Assembly (NCBI GenBank): GCA_003116875.1
Contig: BCKT01000001.1
Span: 1,421,486 to 1,485,485, forward strand
DNA from: Takashimella koratensis
Lineage: Eukaryota; Basidiomycota; Tremellomycetes; Trichosporonales; Tetragoniomycetaceae
Reading direction: 5' to 3'
DNA length: 64,000 bases
Of this stretch, positions 1 through 11,768 are shown piece after piece (position 1 is the first letter of the stretch; every line of letters begins with the position of its first letter). A program made the translations under genes and the position numbers. The notes under the pieces were generated by a model, which saw only the letters and a program-made list of their open reading frames with translations, did not search any database and was not told where the DNA came from.

Positions 1-404
1 TGAGCAAGTTTCGACCCAGCCGTGTTTCATCTTTCTTCACCCCCTAACTTTGGTCAGAATGTCAACCACACCGCAACGACGCAAATGAGGAATGACCTTC
101 CGTTCTTGTGTCATGCTCGGCTCGTAGCGGCTCTACATTGTCTATTGCACCGACTACGTCGCTGCGCGCTGAGGTCACCTGAAACGCGGTCATGGATGCG
201 AACAGGGGAGACCAAGAGATATCTTAGGTACATGCAATGAACAACGGGTCTACGGATGGAACCAAGGGCACCGCTTGGCAAGACGTATGAGAAACAGGCG
301 TTGGTAGCGGTCTCAGCGGTCCCATTACCAGGATCAAGGGAGAAACTATCTGTGCCTTGCGGAGTAGAAGGAGTATCGTGGTATGCCCAGCCGCTTTTTT
401 TTTC
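1..404. other. 3' flank of the golgin gene
   Basis: I see no gene here. The region lies downstream of the golgin stop codon. The short open frames on either strand have no recognisable domain and no splice partners. Confidence 0.5.
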
Positions 405-3375
405 TTATGTGAGGAGTTTGGCATTGAGTCGGCGTAGTTCTTGTGGTGTGAACCGCAGAATCACGGACATGACGCGAACGAGATTTGGCTGGAGGCGAGA
501 GGAGTGGTCAGCTCAAGTCTAGGTTCCCATTGGGTTCGAGATTCGACAGACATGATGAAGATGAAGGGAGAAAGGGTGGGCCGATGCGAGGCCAAGGGAG
601 GAAGAAAACCACGACACCGCTTGACTCACTCTCATTTCCTTGTGTTCGAGGAACTGAATAATGACGTTTCTCAAATACTCTAGATTCACTTCTTCCTCAT
701 TCGGATCTGGTGTCGATGCTGTACCCGGTATTGCTTGTTGCTCATGCTGGATGGTCGTTGCGATGCTTTCCAAACTCGCTCGGACAGGTTCCGGCGATTT
801 TGTCGGCGACGTCACTCCCGCCCCTACACTTCCAATACTTCCACAACCTGCGCCTCCACCCGTTCCAGACCCGCCCCTGTCGCTTGCCCAGTACCCGACC
901 CCAGGCCCACGCTGCCGCTCAAGCAAAGTGACAGATGACTGGACTTTACGCAACTCGTCTCGTAAAGTCTTGTTGGTCGATCGGAGTTGAGTGGAGACTC
1001 CCTTTGCGTCTTCAAGCTGAGATTGGAGAGTTGAGATTTGGATCTGAAGTGAAGACATTTCGTCACGAGCAATTCTCTGGAAGAGTGGTGGTAGCAAAGA
1101 TTTCAATGTCAGCTCGTTTCCCCTTCTTCCCTATCCAGCAAAACATCTTTCTCCCGGCCCTCACGACATTGCTCTTCACCATAACTTACCTCGGCCTCCG
1201 CAGCTACCCCTACGTCCCCTTTCACGCTCTCCATTCTAACCTTCATCTCATTCATCTCCTTCTCCAATCCCTTTTCCCTCCTCTCCAATTCCTCGATCCT
1301 CGCTTCTTTCTCTCTCCTCGTCCTCAACACATCCGCATACTCCCCTTCCTTCTCCTGAACTGCTCTTCTCAACTTCTCCAACTCTCTCACTCGCTCTTGC
1401 AGTTTCGTCGCCCATTCTTCTTCGAGCTCGTTACGTTCGGATTCGAGGGACCGGACGCGGACGCGGAGGTCGGAGAGCTTGGATTCGGCTCGGGATTCGG
1501 CTTCAGCCAAGAGACGTTGGACATCCGCTGCCGACTGCCCAGGGGCCGGTGACGCTGACCTCCCTCGGCTCCTCGACCCACCAGGAGGTCCCAACGCATC
1601 TGCACCTCTCGTCGCGTCCTCCAAGATCGCACACCGCTCCAGCGCCTCGCGTAACTGAAACTCCAGCTCCTTGGTCCGAGTCTGCATCCCTTCCGCTTCC
1701 CCTCTCGCCACCTCCGCCTCCTCTTGCCTCGCCTGGATCGTATCGAACATCTCCGCTTTTGTCGCGTTCAACTCCTTCACAATCGCTTCCAGCCCCGTGA
1801 TCTTCGTCGTCTTGTTACTCAACTCCTTCGCATGAGCCGCTTTCGTCGTGATCATCTCAAGTTCCCAAGCAGCCTTCCTCGTCGATAAATCCTTATCGTG
1901 TCGTTCCTTCGCTGATGAGAGTTCGCGTTCAAACCCTTTCCGAAGATTTGTCACTTCTCTCTCCCTCTCGGCTTTGGTTCGTTCAGCCTCATCGATCGCT
2001 CGACTCCTCTCCGCCCTCTCCTCCGCGCGATCCCGCTCAATCTCCTCTTTATCCTTCTCAAGCTTGACAAGCTTCTGTCGGACAGTCTTGAGCAAGGAAA
2101 TCGCTTTCGTTCGTTTCTCTTCCTCCTCCTTTGCCTGGGTTTGCGCCTTGCTTAGGTCCGCACGCAGTTGCCCCAGTTGCATGAGGTCGCCCGCTTTGGC
2201 CGAAAAGTTGTTCTCGGCTGTAGATAGTTGGGTACGAAGTTTAGCGACGAGCTCGGTCTGCGATTGACTCTCGAGTCGATGGGTATCACGGAGTTCTTCC
2301 ATCCGAGACGCTTGCACTGGATTTCAGTCAGTACGATATACCCCAAAGTCATGAAATGCACCACATCAATCAGACCAAAAGAGCAATTAAACTGGAAGCC
2401 CCACTCACAGTCAAGCTTGCTCTGCATCCTCTTCATCTCCTCGCCCATCATCTCCACTTTACTCGTAACCATCCTCACCCATCCTTCTAGGGCCTCCACA
2501 TCCTCCACTCCTCCTTCCAGGGGTGTAAGCGATTTGAACACCGCGTCGGCCTTGACGACTTGGGCCGCGAGGGTCTCATATCTGCTCCGAAGCTGGTCAT
2601 CAGGTACATGCTCGGGCTTGGCGGGTTCGGCGGTGGTGTCGAGGGTGGTATGCGTGGTGGACGTGCCGTTGGTTGTACCATTCGCTTCGGGTGTAGTAGG
2701 GTCGGGTTGAGCCGGGGCTGCCAGGGTCGGCGTGGACACACCCGTGTCTACTCGTAATTGCGGCACGACCGTGTCTCGTGCTCCTTCCCCGTTCTCGATC
2801 TCGGGCAGCTCTGTTGAAGAGACAGCCGGTGACGGCGGAAGCGGAATCGAAAGCGGGTCGTCCGAGATCACTCCTGCAGCCCCCTCCTTCCCTACCTCCG
2901 ATTGCTGGGTCTGTATCGATGCCTGAGGCTGCGAGTGGTTTCCATCAAGCGAGGATCGGAAATGAAAGCTCTTTCTTAACCCCGATAATGCGTGTTCCGC
3001 TAGTTGACTTGTCGAGGACCTCGTTGGTGAATGAGTAGCGTTTGGTGAAGTTGGGGAAACGGAAGTCCCGATTGATGGCGAGGCAGGGACGGAAAGGGAT
3101 TGGTTTGCCTTGATCGCTGGAGATGAAGGTGTGCCATCGGGTTTCTCTTCTCCGCCAGCGCCGCTAGATGCGGTTCTTCCTATTGCAGGGTGGGGGACAG
3201 TATCGACTGCGCCGGTGGTGGTCCCGACAGCAGCCAAGTTGGAGGACGACGCGTTCGCCGAGGGAGGCTGAGAGGGATCCCGACTCGCCAAAGCTCGAGC
3301 TTGGTATGCTGCTCCCGTGGCTTCGAGCTGGTTGACGGCCGCCTTGAGTCGGTCCGACAGCGTCGAGCTGAACAT
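405..3375 (-). CDS. GRIP-domain coiled-coil golgin
   Basis: Likely Golgi tether recruited to trans-Golgi membranes by an Arl1-type GTPase through its C-terminal GRIP domain (family knowledge). Exons: 3375-2409, 2316-1190, 1076-630, 488-405, giving 874 aa. The start MFSSTLSDRLKAAVNQLEAT is typical of the short N-terminal helix of GRIP golgins; the upstream in-frame Met precedes it in Pro-rich sequence and was not used. Residues about 20-225 are Ser/Thr/Pro-rich. Residues about 225-790 are almost continuous coiled coil (long runs rich in E, K, R, A, L), interrupted by a Gly/Ser-rich linker. The GRIP domain (about 826-870) shows VNLEYLRNVIIQFLEHKEMR, then an intron (629-489), then the LVRVMSVILRFTPQE segment. 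Its invariant Tyr is present. Closest known type is yeast Imh1; orthology to a particular golgin is not resolved. Confidence 0.88.
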
Positions 3376-3615
3376 GGCGACACAGCGTGGGTAGGGGTCT
3401 GGTGGGGTGGAGGGAGGTGAGGTGAGGGGGTGATGGATGAGAATGGGGCAATGCGACACCGCGTCGGGTAATGCCTACATGGACGCAGACATAGGATGGC
3501 GTGAGTGGATGGAATTTGGTTCCGTCCCGGTCCCGGTCCAAGCTATTGACGACACGGCAGGTTCGGGCTATCTGTCTACCTTTTAAACACTCGTCAACAG
3601 ACATAGTTATTATAC

Positions 3616-4694
3616 ATGGGAGTCTGGCAGAATACCCTCGTCAAGATGGGCATGGCCCAGCCGGGTCCCAAGATCACAGCGCACGACCGGGCGGTCTTGG
3701 AGTGAGTCATCGAGCTCTTTCTTCCCCAGTGTCGTCTCCTTTTCCAAGTCTTGGCCCCTGTCGTCGTCCGGTCTCACCGAGCCACCGATCACCTTTTGCA
3801 GGCTGACGATGTGTCTTATCATCTCTAGTCTCAAGTTACAACGAGATAAGTTGAGGCAGTACCAAAAACGGGTAAGCTCGCCTACAAGCTCCCATTGGCT
3901 CGAGCTTACACCTTGACCCAGATCCAGGTCGTGCTTGATCGAGAGCAGGAGATTGCGAAAGAGGCGTTGCAAGCTGGAGACAAGGTGGGTCTTCGTACAG
4001 TAGACAAAGCCCATCGCTCGACGTGCTTGGCCTACACAGCTGATAAAACACAGCGGCGGGCGCTCTTGGCCTTGCGGCAAAGAAAGTACCAAGAGCAGCT
4101 TCTCGTACGAACCGATGGCCAACTTCAAGTCCTACAAGATCTAGCAAGTATCTCACCTTATCTCTCCCCATCCCTCACCCTAATTTCCCTCTTTATCCAC
4201 GTACTCACTAACCTGCCCTCGTTTTCCCTTGTTCTCGCAGGTCTCGACCATCGAGTTCACCCAGATCCAAGCGGCTGTTATGCACGGTCTCGAACAAGGT
4301 TCGGCCGTTCTCTCGCAGCTGCAATCCGAGATGTCACTTGACAAAGTCGAACGGTTAATGGATCGAACAAGGGAAGGGGTCGAGTATCAAGAAGAAGTGG
4401 ATAGGGCGTTGGGGTCGGCAATGACGAGTGAGGAAGAGGAGGCGGTGATGCGTGAGCTCGAGGAGATGGAACGAGAGGCGATGGTGAGTGCCTCGGAGCG
4501 AGTCGCACAGGATTACAGAGTCGAGGTGGTTGGGAAGTACCTGACAATTGTCTTTGCAGCCAAAGATCCCAGATGTGCCTGTGGAACAACCAGCCCAGCC
4601 TGTCGAGCTCCCCTCTGCGCCCATCGACGAACCCACCGAACCCGTCGAGGCAGAGGCAGAAACAACAAAGGCTCGAGTCGCACTCGCCGCATAG
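3616..4694 (+). CDS. VPS20: ESCRT-III subunit Vps20/CHMP6
   Basis: Nucleator of the ESCRT-III polymer that pinches vesicles into multivesicular endosomes; recruited by ESCRT-II Vps25. Exons: 3616-3701, 3829-3871, 3922-3984, 4054-4143, 4241-4483, 4560-4694; 219 aa, the usual length. The product begins Met-Gly, so Gly2 is a candidate N-myristoylation site as in CHMP6. The Snf7 core is clear: ITAHDRAVLDLKLQRDKLRQ, then RKYQEQLLVRTDGQLQ, then STIEFTQIQAAVMHGLEQG. An acidic stretch (EEEEAVMRELEEMEREAM) is followed by a Pro-rich tail with IPDVPVEQP, a MIM2-like Vps4-binding segment. Intron 4 (4144-4240) uses a GCAAGT donor, a GC-AG intron. Transcribed divergently from the golgin gene with about 240 bp between the starts. 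Confidence 0.93.
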
Positions 4695-4951
4695 CTCAAT
4701 CTCTCATCTGCGTCGCCCTCAATCTGGTCTCTACCTGCTGTCCACTGTACTCTGTTCAATATTCGGTCATGTACCACCTTTATCTCAGTTGTCATCTTTA
4801 CACAATGCATAAGCAAGCTACGATATCTAGATGAGGTTTCCTGACTTTGGTCAGCTCCCATCTTGATTTTAATTTAGATTGCGTATCCTGTCCTCGGTCA
4901 GCTCCCGTCTCCCGCCTCTCTACTTTATCCCATTCTCACCCTCTCTCTGCC

Positions 4952-6241
4952 TCACTGCGCCACTTTGTACTCACTCGGGAGGCTTTCGACCGGTCGACTA
5001 ATCTTCCAACCTCTATCGGCAGCCGCTTTATCCGCCTGTCTCCCAAACCCGAACCCACCGAATCGCGCGCCAGGCGCGGTCGTATTCTCAGGCAAGAGCG
5101 GGGTATCGGAGTGATTTGTCTGGCTTGTACCCGGTCGGTCGAGGGGAACTTCGTGCATCTGTGGAGTGGACGAGGCTCCCGCGTTCGAGGGGGCTGCGGA
5201 GGAGGAGGACGAGGGGTTGCGGTTGGATGGAGCTCGAGAGAAAGAGGGTTTCTCAGAGGTTACAAAGTCCCATGCCGATGCGGCGAGTCGGGTTTGCGGC
5301 GTCCTGTGGAGGGGCGTTAGGGAAGGTAAGGGAAGAGAAGGGGTGGGAAGGACTAACAGAGACGCGGGGTTCTCCCAGGAGAAAATGAGACGTTTGGACT
5401 TGGCGTTGGCGCGGAATACGAGGCCCTGGAAACGTTAGCACAGTGCTTGATACAGGAAGGGCTAAGAGGGTGTCCGAGGAGAGGATAAAGTATGCTTACA
5501 GCGATGATGTTGAAGCAGCCGATGATGAAAAGAAGCCAGCTAGAGACCTGTGGGAACATGTCACAGTAGTGGCTGAGCACGGACGCTGCGAGGCTGGGCG
5601 AGGTCAGTGAGATGTCAGGGCCAAGACCAAGAAGCGAAGATCAACCAAGGGACTTACAGGGCCTGGAGAACGCCGAGGCAGCCGAGTCCGTGTGCGCTGC
5701 CGAGAACAGGGATGAACTCGTCAAAGAGCCTCTTCGGTACCCCGAACTCGGACAAAGCGAGGAGGATACACTGGAAGACTGTGGAGTATGAGTTGGATAA
5801 CCGGAAGGAGGGAAAATCTCACTGATGAAGAGTCGGTTGAGGATGGACCAAAACTCGCCGCCCGTCTGGTCAGGGACGGTAGAGTATTCAAAGTAGTCGC
5901 AGTCCCATTCGGCGGTAGAGGTCGTCACGGTCGAAGTGGTGTGGTTAGTAGTAGAGTTGGAGACGGCTGACTTGGCGGCGTTGTCGGCTTTGATAGCTTT
6001 GATGTCACTGGAAACGTTGAGCGGCACTCCCAGTCGAGGGTTGAGAGAGAGAAGGCGGGAGAGAGGTAAGGTTGGAAATGGGAGATGGAATTTTGACTTA
6101 CTCTGCCAGAGTGACAATGTTGGCTGCAAATACGAGGATGAGGGACATCACGCTTAGTAGGCGGAGGATGTTGAGACCGATGAAGACAGGTCCAGAGGGG
6201 CGAGACGCCTGGAACGGGCGGATGTGGTCGGCGACGGGCAT
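4952..6241 (-). CDS. Four-span membrane protein, DUF7598-like
   Basis: Conserved fungal membrane protein of unknown function; I recognise the layout as that of basidiomycete DUF7598-type proteins, from memory only. Exons: 6241-6102, 6007-5823, 5778-5658, 5593-5500, 5425-5358, 5303-4952; 319 aa. Visible: a hydrophobic helix at about 18-44 (VFIGLNILRLLSVMSLILVF), a loop of about 60 residues with N-glycosylation sequons (NSTTNHTT) and an acidic/aromatic segment, then three more hydrophobic segments at about 107-122, 134-158 and 164-184 (SSWLLFIIGCFNIIAGLVF). The 135-residue C-terminal tail is Ser/Pro-rich and probably cytosolic. Five short introns all keep frame. It could equally be described as a claudin/tetraspan-like protein; no catalytic motif is visible. 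Confidence 0.72.
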
Positions 6242-7729
6242 GGTGTAGGTAAAGAGTGTGGAGTGAGAACGAGTGTGAGGTTGGATAGGAGATGGGCGGG
6301 GGGAAGAACGCTGGGGTGAGGAGTTAGATGGGGTGAGTAGGGAGTAGGCCAGATATATGTCGGTCAGTAGCGGCGAGGAGGGGGTGAGTCGATGCCAAGG
6401 CGATGTCGACCACGTCAGTTACCCTACCCCTTGTCTGACGGACAATAGCGACATGTACTCCATCATCACTGCGATCTCCTCGAGGCCGAAGAATGGGTAG
6501 CAGTTCACTGGTCGATCCTCGTCAGTGTGATCATGAGACAGCAGGTGCAGTCGACTAGGAGCGGATGTCGCAGGACATGGGGTAGAAGTGTTGCAGAGGA
6601 CAATAGGTATTGTGGCAAGTGGGTGGAACAACAATAAGTGCGAAATGCCACACGCGAAGCTAGGGGTAGTGCATAAGTGTGTGTGTGCGTAGGTCGGGGC
6701 GAGGACAATCAATCCGTCGTCTTAGCGATCATGATGGCATCCAAAGGACGAGTGACGGTGCGCAGCGGGTTCCTTTGAAGGACTCATCTTGGTCCGACCT
6801 AACCGCGAGGCCGGGAGTACTGGAACCGAGGACAACAAGGATGGACGATGGGAATGTATTGGGATCAACAAGAGCTACGCAGGTTCGCACATGCATAAGG
6901 ACAGGTCAGCCCGGGTCTCCCGGTGCACTCTGTGCACTTCTGTACTGTAGTCATTTCACTGCGTCCGTATGCACCAGAGCTGCGTAAAGGGGCAGAGGGC
7001 GGTGGATGGCAGCGGGGTAGGGGAGGTGGTAGCGCGAGGCTATGGCGCTAGGGGCCGGGCGGAAGGAGAAAAAGGGGTAAAGGGGGCATTGCGCCAGGGA
7101 CCGGGTTTTTGTGCACACAGAGACAGGGACAAACAGACACGCGACGCGTGAGACGAGAAGCGCAAGGCAAGAAGAGGTGTGCATCGGATGGTCAGTGCGG
7201 TCCTTTGGCCTCGTGTATCCTGCATCCTCCCTCCTTTGGCTGAAATCCCATCCATCCACCCACCCACCCATCCCACCCCCTGCCTCTCCCCTCTCCCATC
7301 CGTTGACACCCTCGTTCCAGATCACGATCGCTCTCATCCTCTTCACTCTCACTCTTCACCCACCCACCCTCGTTGATCTGCCTCGACTCTACGTATACTT
7401 GTTTTCATCTATTGTCGCCAAGGATTTGATATCCTTCCCTCAGCTCCCAGATTACAGTACATCTTGCGAAACCAAAAATCGTGTAAACAACCAACAACCA
7501 ACAACGAAACCACCGACCCTCGTCAAAGCCCACGCCGACTCACGCCCGGTCTCATCTCATCGCTCTAGCCTAGACACCCGGACCTCTCTCTCTCTTTCCT
7601 ACACCGACCAGCCTAGGCCCACGGCATCTAAACCCACTCGCTTTGTCTCGCCGTTGACACTTCCACATCTTTCCAACAAAACCTAGCACCGCTCTACACA
7701 CCTTCAACCCCTCTACATCCTTTACCACC
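6242..7729. other. Long divergent intergenic region
   Basis: About 1.5 kb between the start codons of the tetraspan gene and the surface-protein gene. The open frames here are short, lack family features and run through polypyrimidine or CCCA-rich sequence (for example 7251-7310). The last roughly 300 bp before 7730 is CT/CA-rich and looks like a fungal 5' leader. I see no further gene. Confidence 0.5.
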
Positions 7730-9118
7730 ATGAAAGCCAACACCATCTGTATTGCCGCGCTCGCGCTCGCGCCACTCGCTATGGCCCACTCGCCTGCGAT
7801 CCGGCGACACCACGCCCGACACGACTCGCCGTTCATTAAGCGTGCGGGCGGGCCCGAGCCCTCGGACGCTGTTGCTGCCGAGGCCTCCCTCAGCGCTTCT
7901 GCCGCTGCCGCTGCTGCTGCTGCCTCCTCCGCCATGTCGTCGTCCGCCGGGACGACCTCGGCCACCTCTTCCAGCCAATCTACGGGCGTTTCGTCCCAAT
8001 CGAGCAGCGCGACATCGTCCGCTGCCTCGAGCTCGCCGTCGACATTTTCGCAAACTAGCACCTCCCAGATACAATCCTCTAGCGATCAGGGATTCACCGC
8101 GCCAACGACGAGCACCCCGTCCTCGTGTAAGTTTGACCCAACTTGGCTCTTTCACCTTTACTGACCCACGCAGCGAGCACCTCGACCACCACTACCTCTA
8201 CCCTTGACAACAACGCCCCTACCACCATCTCCGTGCCCAGCTCGTCATCGACCACCACCCACACCACCACGACCATCACCAAATCCTCTGCTGTCGTCTC
8301 TTCCTCCAAGTCCTCGTCCGCCTCGGCCTCTGCTTCGTCTGCTGCGTCCAACAGCAGCTCGACCACTTCTTCTGGCGGAATCAGCAAGCCTGCCCTCATC
8401 GCCATTATCGTCGTTGCCGTTGTCGTTGGTCTGATCGCTGCTGGCTGGACCGCGTTCCGCAAGTGGAAGCTCAAGCCTAGCAACCGCTTTGACGCACGGA
8501 TGAAGCCCATCGACTTTTCACCCAACAACAATGACGCCTTGTGAGTTCCCCCTCTTGCTCTCCCCCTGACGAGTTAGCATCGAGAAGACTCTGCACCGGA
8601 CGGCATCCAACTCTTCAGCCGACCGACAGAGGCAGCAGTTTGTCGCTGAGCTCGATAACTCGCTTACCGCCGGTGTCCCCGAACACGACTTCACGGCCAC
8701 TGGCAACTCCCAGCCCAACTACGACATGTACAACGCGGACCCGTACGCGCACACTGCTGCCTACGAGTACGGACACCAGGGCAACGAGCACGTCACGTAC
8801 CCTCCAACAGCCGCAACGGAGCATATCACCTACCCGCCTGCAGCTGACCACGGAGCTTACCCGCCCGCACCGGCAGACCACTCGTACAACTACGACTACC
8901 CGACTCAGGACTCGGGTTACGCAGACGTTCAGCGTAACCAGGGGACCGGGAACGGCGCTGGTTACCTCACTGAGACCTTCCCTGCGTCCGAGTTTGAACT
9001 GGGACGACCCACTGGAGGAGCCGAGGGACCGTGAGTAGTGAAGCGATTCCGGGATTCAGAGTGTTCGCTAACGGTGGTCCACAGGTATGCCCAGGCTGCG
9101 ACGTACCGAGGCTACTAG
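7730..9118 (+). CDS. Ser/Thr-rich single-pass surface protein (Mid2/WSC-like)
   Basis: Probable plasma-membrane or cell-wall stress-sensor-like protein, inferred from architecture alone. Exons: 7730-8126, 8174-8540, 8578-9030, 9085-9118; 416 aa. Signal peptide at 1-19 (MKANTICIAALALAPLAMA), a KR dibasic site near residue 38, then about 165 residues of Ser/Thr/Ala (likely heavily O-mannosylated), a transmembrane helix at about 207-229 (ALIAIIVVAVVVGLIAAGW) followed by basic stop-transfer residues, and a 185-residue cytosolic tail. The tail contains repeated TYPP/YPPAP tracts and many Tyr residues, possible WW or SH3 ligands. No cysteine-rich WSC domain is present. Intron 2 (8541-8577) is only 37 nt; without splicing the frame stops immediately. 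CDS starts in an ACC-ATG context. Confidence 0.8.
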
Positions 9119-9402
9119 ATCGCTGGCCGATCTGTATGGACATTGGTTATGCATGTGCTGTACTGTACTGGCCGATCTTTGGTCACAACGCTGCGGGCGT
9201 CGATCCCACTCTCTCTGACTCCCTTGATAGGGATTTTCTTTTTAGCGTTATCGCGCCGAGTTATCAAAGGAGTTCACAACAGTTCAAAGCCCCAGAAAAA
9301 AGTGCGGAATATACAATCGTGTGGGCGGCCTTCCTTTCGAACATTGCCTTCCCTTGAACTCATGTCGCAGACAAGTGTGGTCTGCCTGAGCATCTTTAGA
9401 AC

Positions 9403-9410
9403 ATATAAAA
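9403..9410 (+). promoter_or_regulatory. TATA box upstream of paralogue A
   Basis: ATATAAAA lies about 105 bp upstream of the ATG at 9514. It sits between a repeated GTGGGC-containing segment (9316-9342) and the ORF, the same order seen upstream of paralogue B. Confidence 0.5.
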
Positions 9411-9513
9411 GTGTGGGCTCTCGTAACACTCAAAGAGTCCTCGCTCACATCGCCTGCTTATCATCCTTATCATTTACTCACCAACATACAGTATCGATTG
9501 CCTCTTCGACATC

Positions 9514-10328
9514 ATGAGCTCTTCGAATCACTCAGTTGTTGCCGTGGTGGACGGACGTGACTTCACCTGGAACGACATGGTCATCGGCCGTCCAGACCAG
9601 CCATGGTGGTCTCAATACTTCTTGAAACAGGATCCAGTCTGTCGAGGAAACATCGGTGACGCCGAGAGCCTCATAACGAAGCGAAACATGGGTAGCAAGA
9701 CCGCCAAATGCGAAGGCGCTGTCATCTCTTTCCTGAGCAAGTCAGCGGCAAACTCGCAAAGCGAGCTCATCGATGATGCTTCTCCTGTTCGACTGACAGC
9801 CCTATCTTTCCGTGACCGTGAGGAAGCAAGTGAAAGGGACGAGCTGAGTCAAGTCGGACAAATCAATTTTGCAATCCGTTTCGCCAGCCAACCCGATCTT
9901 AAAGTGCGACCCACCGTCATCCGTGATATGTCGAGGATGAACACGCCTCGAACCTGGTCTTACTTGCAGCTGGGGGCTTCAGCGAGGACCGGGGCCCCTG
10001 GTAACCTTCGCAAATGTTCAAGGAGACTGACCTTGAAAGAGCGATTGAATTCTGCCCAGTGGAGGGCAACTCGAGGATTTTGGTCGCCAAGCTTCCCTCC
10101 AAGGTATCGAGCATTGGATCTCGATACTACACAGATGTCATCCCTTCGTTGGGTGAAGGGGAAAGTTCGTCGGTTCCCTCCATAGCCAAGGCTGAACTTA
10201 TTGCCTGGATTAACCCAGCCGGTATCAAATTTTCTTACTCTAAGGAGAAAATTAACGACAACCTGTCAAAGATCACCCTTCTTGATCTTGAACAACTCCT
10301 GCCCACTCTTTCCCTTTCCGAACCCTGA
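9514..10328 (+). pseudogene. Broken copy of unknown tandem family (paralogue A)
   Basis: Related to the gene at 10911. Both begin after a GACATC-ATG context, and both share a T-W-[ND]-[DN]-[ML] segment near residue 25, a [NY]FAIR[FV]A segment and a C-terminal [AE]LIAWIN-type segment. The frame from 9514 stays open through the FAIRFASQPDLK region, but the part matching the C-terminal third of paralogue B lies in another frame (10014-10328, ending KITLLDLEQLL). Between them that second frame carries TGA at 9924 and TAA at 10002. No intron with good splice sites removes both. The simplest reading is a decayed duplicate with a frameshift and nonsense codons; an unusual intron is not excluded. No known domain recognised. 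Confidence 0.55.
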
Positions 10329-10910
10329 AGGAAGTAAGGGCGTTTGTTCTTGGGGATCAGAGCGGCCGGTAGCTAGTCTGAGTATGCAGAGCTTGTTTCT
10401 GTCAACCTACATGTCATTCTCATCTAGGTGTACAGCAGGGCGTGGTCTTACCCACTTAAAGCTGCTGGCGTTGACAAGACCCGTTTGGTGCTCTCTCGCC
10501 GAGTGTCATGAAGGGAGTGAGGGCAACTTGAGACCGAGCACTAGAGGGCCTGCCATACAGAGTGGGCGGCCTTCGACACTCCCTATGCCCCCGAACTCAC
10601 GGATGGATGGGCAGTCTGTGAGAGCTTGAAACAAGCAAGTGAAGATATACGCGGACTGAGTGCAGCCTTGAGAGAGTTTGAGGAGACAGCGAGGTATGCA
10701 ATGTGGGCAACAGGCTTCCTTTCAAAATATGATCCCGGTTTCTGCTCGCCTAGCGGGCAAATTCACAGCGAGCTTGGGTGTAGCATAAAAAAGCAGGCGC
10801 ATTCCACACGGAACCGCTCATTGCTCATGCACTCTGATTTCAGCACTTGAACTCTTTATACTCATCACAACCTCTTGAGACAGCACATCATCAGTAACTG
10901 CTTAGACATC
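10329..10910. other. Inter-paralogue spacer with duplicated promoter-like segments
   Basis: Contains two copies (10553-10577 and 10691-10722) of a GTGGGC/GGCTTC-containing segment also found upstream of paralogue A. A TATA-like GCATAAAAAAG lies at about 10784-10795, in the position expected for the promoter of paralogue B. A frame with a Glu/Ala-rich helix-like stretch (10626-10850, REFEETARYAMWATGF) overlaps it but has no credible ATG context. Confidence 0.45.
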
Positions 10911-11768
10911 ATGGGCGACCTACTGGGCAGCGTCAGTCATCTCTTCGATGATAAAAGATTTACCAAGGACACCACGTTTGTCGCGGACGTGGACAATGTT
11001 GTGTTGACATGGGACAACCTCATCAACCATCGCCCTCATCAAGATTGGGCTATACGTTACTCTCCCTCTCAGACAGTTCAGATCGTTCAAGCAAATGTTG
11101 GTCAAGCCATGAACCCTTTTGTGCAGCGTATCACGCACACTGACCCCGAGATCTGGGAATGTGATCTTTTCTCGTCGTTGAAGAAATCAACCACGGTGAC
11201 TGATGAATCTCAAGGAGAACTAATTCCACTTGCTGAAACAGTGTCCTCGATTGGCCCTGTCCCTCACTCTCAAGTAGACAGGATACGTGTTTTACCAGGC
11301 GAAAACGAATCAGAACAACCATTTGACACCAATCAGCTCTATTTTGCCATTCGAGTGGCAAACAAACCTAGGCCAGATAAGAAAGGTGGATATGATACCG
11401 CGAGAGCCTATCATTTGGCTGAATTGTCATTGTTCAATAGCCTGGGCGATGCGTTTGAATCTACTGGACAAACCGGAGGAGAGATCACTTTCCGCCCGTT
11501 AACAAGCAACACAGACATCCTGGTAGCTGCTCTCAAGACCGAAACCTTCAAGACTTGTACAGAGTATGCGCGAAACGACGACCTAAACAGCAATGCCCAA
11601 CGCAATATCATGGGTACAGTGCAATACCCCACTGTTTCGAAGGCTGCAATCATTGCTTGGATTAACCGCGACCCAAATCCAACCTGCACCGTCGAACAGA
11701 TTGACAAAGACATTTTGAAGATTACCGATCCAACTGTGGAACCTCCAGAGGCCCGCCGCATCCAATAG
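10911..11768 (+). CDS. Unrecognised single-exon protein (paralogue B)
   Basis: Intact intronless ORF of 285 aa; I do not recognise the family. The start at 10911 (ATGGGCGACC) matches the start context of the broken copy; the frame extends upstream without an ATG. The protein is soluble-looking and mixed alpha/beta, with no signal peptide or membrane span. Notable segments: VVLTWDNLINHRPHQDW near residue 30, QLYFAIRVANKPRPD near 145, TSNTDILVAALKTETF near 200, SKAAIIAWINRDPNPTC near 245 and a C-terminal EQIDKDILKIT. It lacks introns although almost every neighbour has several, which suggests a recent or lineage-specific gene. The CDS and its promoter appear to be part of a tandem duplication. 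The absence of frame lesions over 858 nt argues that it is functional. Confidence 0.6.
   Translation: MGDLLGSVSHLFDDKRFTKDTTFVADVDNVVLTWDNLINHRPHQDWAIRYSPSQTVQIVQANVGQAMNPFVQRITHTDPEIWECDLFSSLKKSTTVTDESQGELIPLAETVSSIGPVPHSQVDRIRVLPGENESEQPFDTNQLYFAIRVANKPRPDKKGGYDTARAYHLAELSLFNSLGDAFESTGQTGGEITFRPLTSNTDILVAALKTETFKTCTEYARNDDLNSNAQRNIMGTVQYPTVSKAAIIAWINRDPNPTCTVEQIDKDILKITDPTVEPPEARRIQ

Noticed and set aside
6419..7686. Several overlapping frames (for example 7111-7686) as possible genes.
   Set aside because: Low-complexity His/Pro/Thr/Ser content, no consistent frame and no recognisable family. They fit promoter and leader DNA better.
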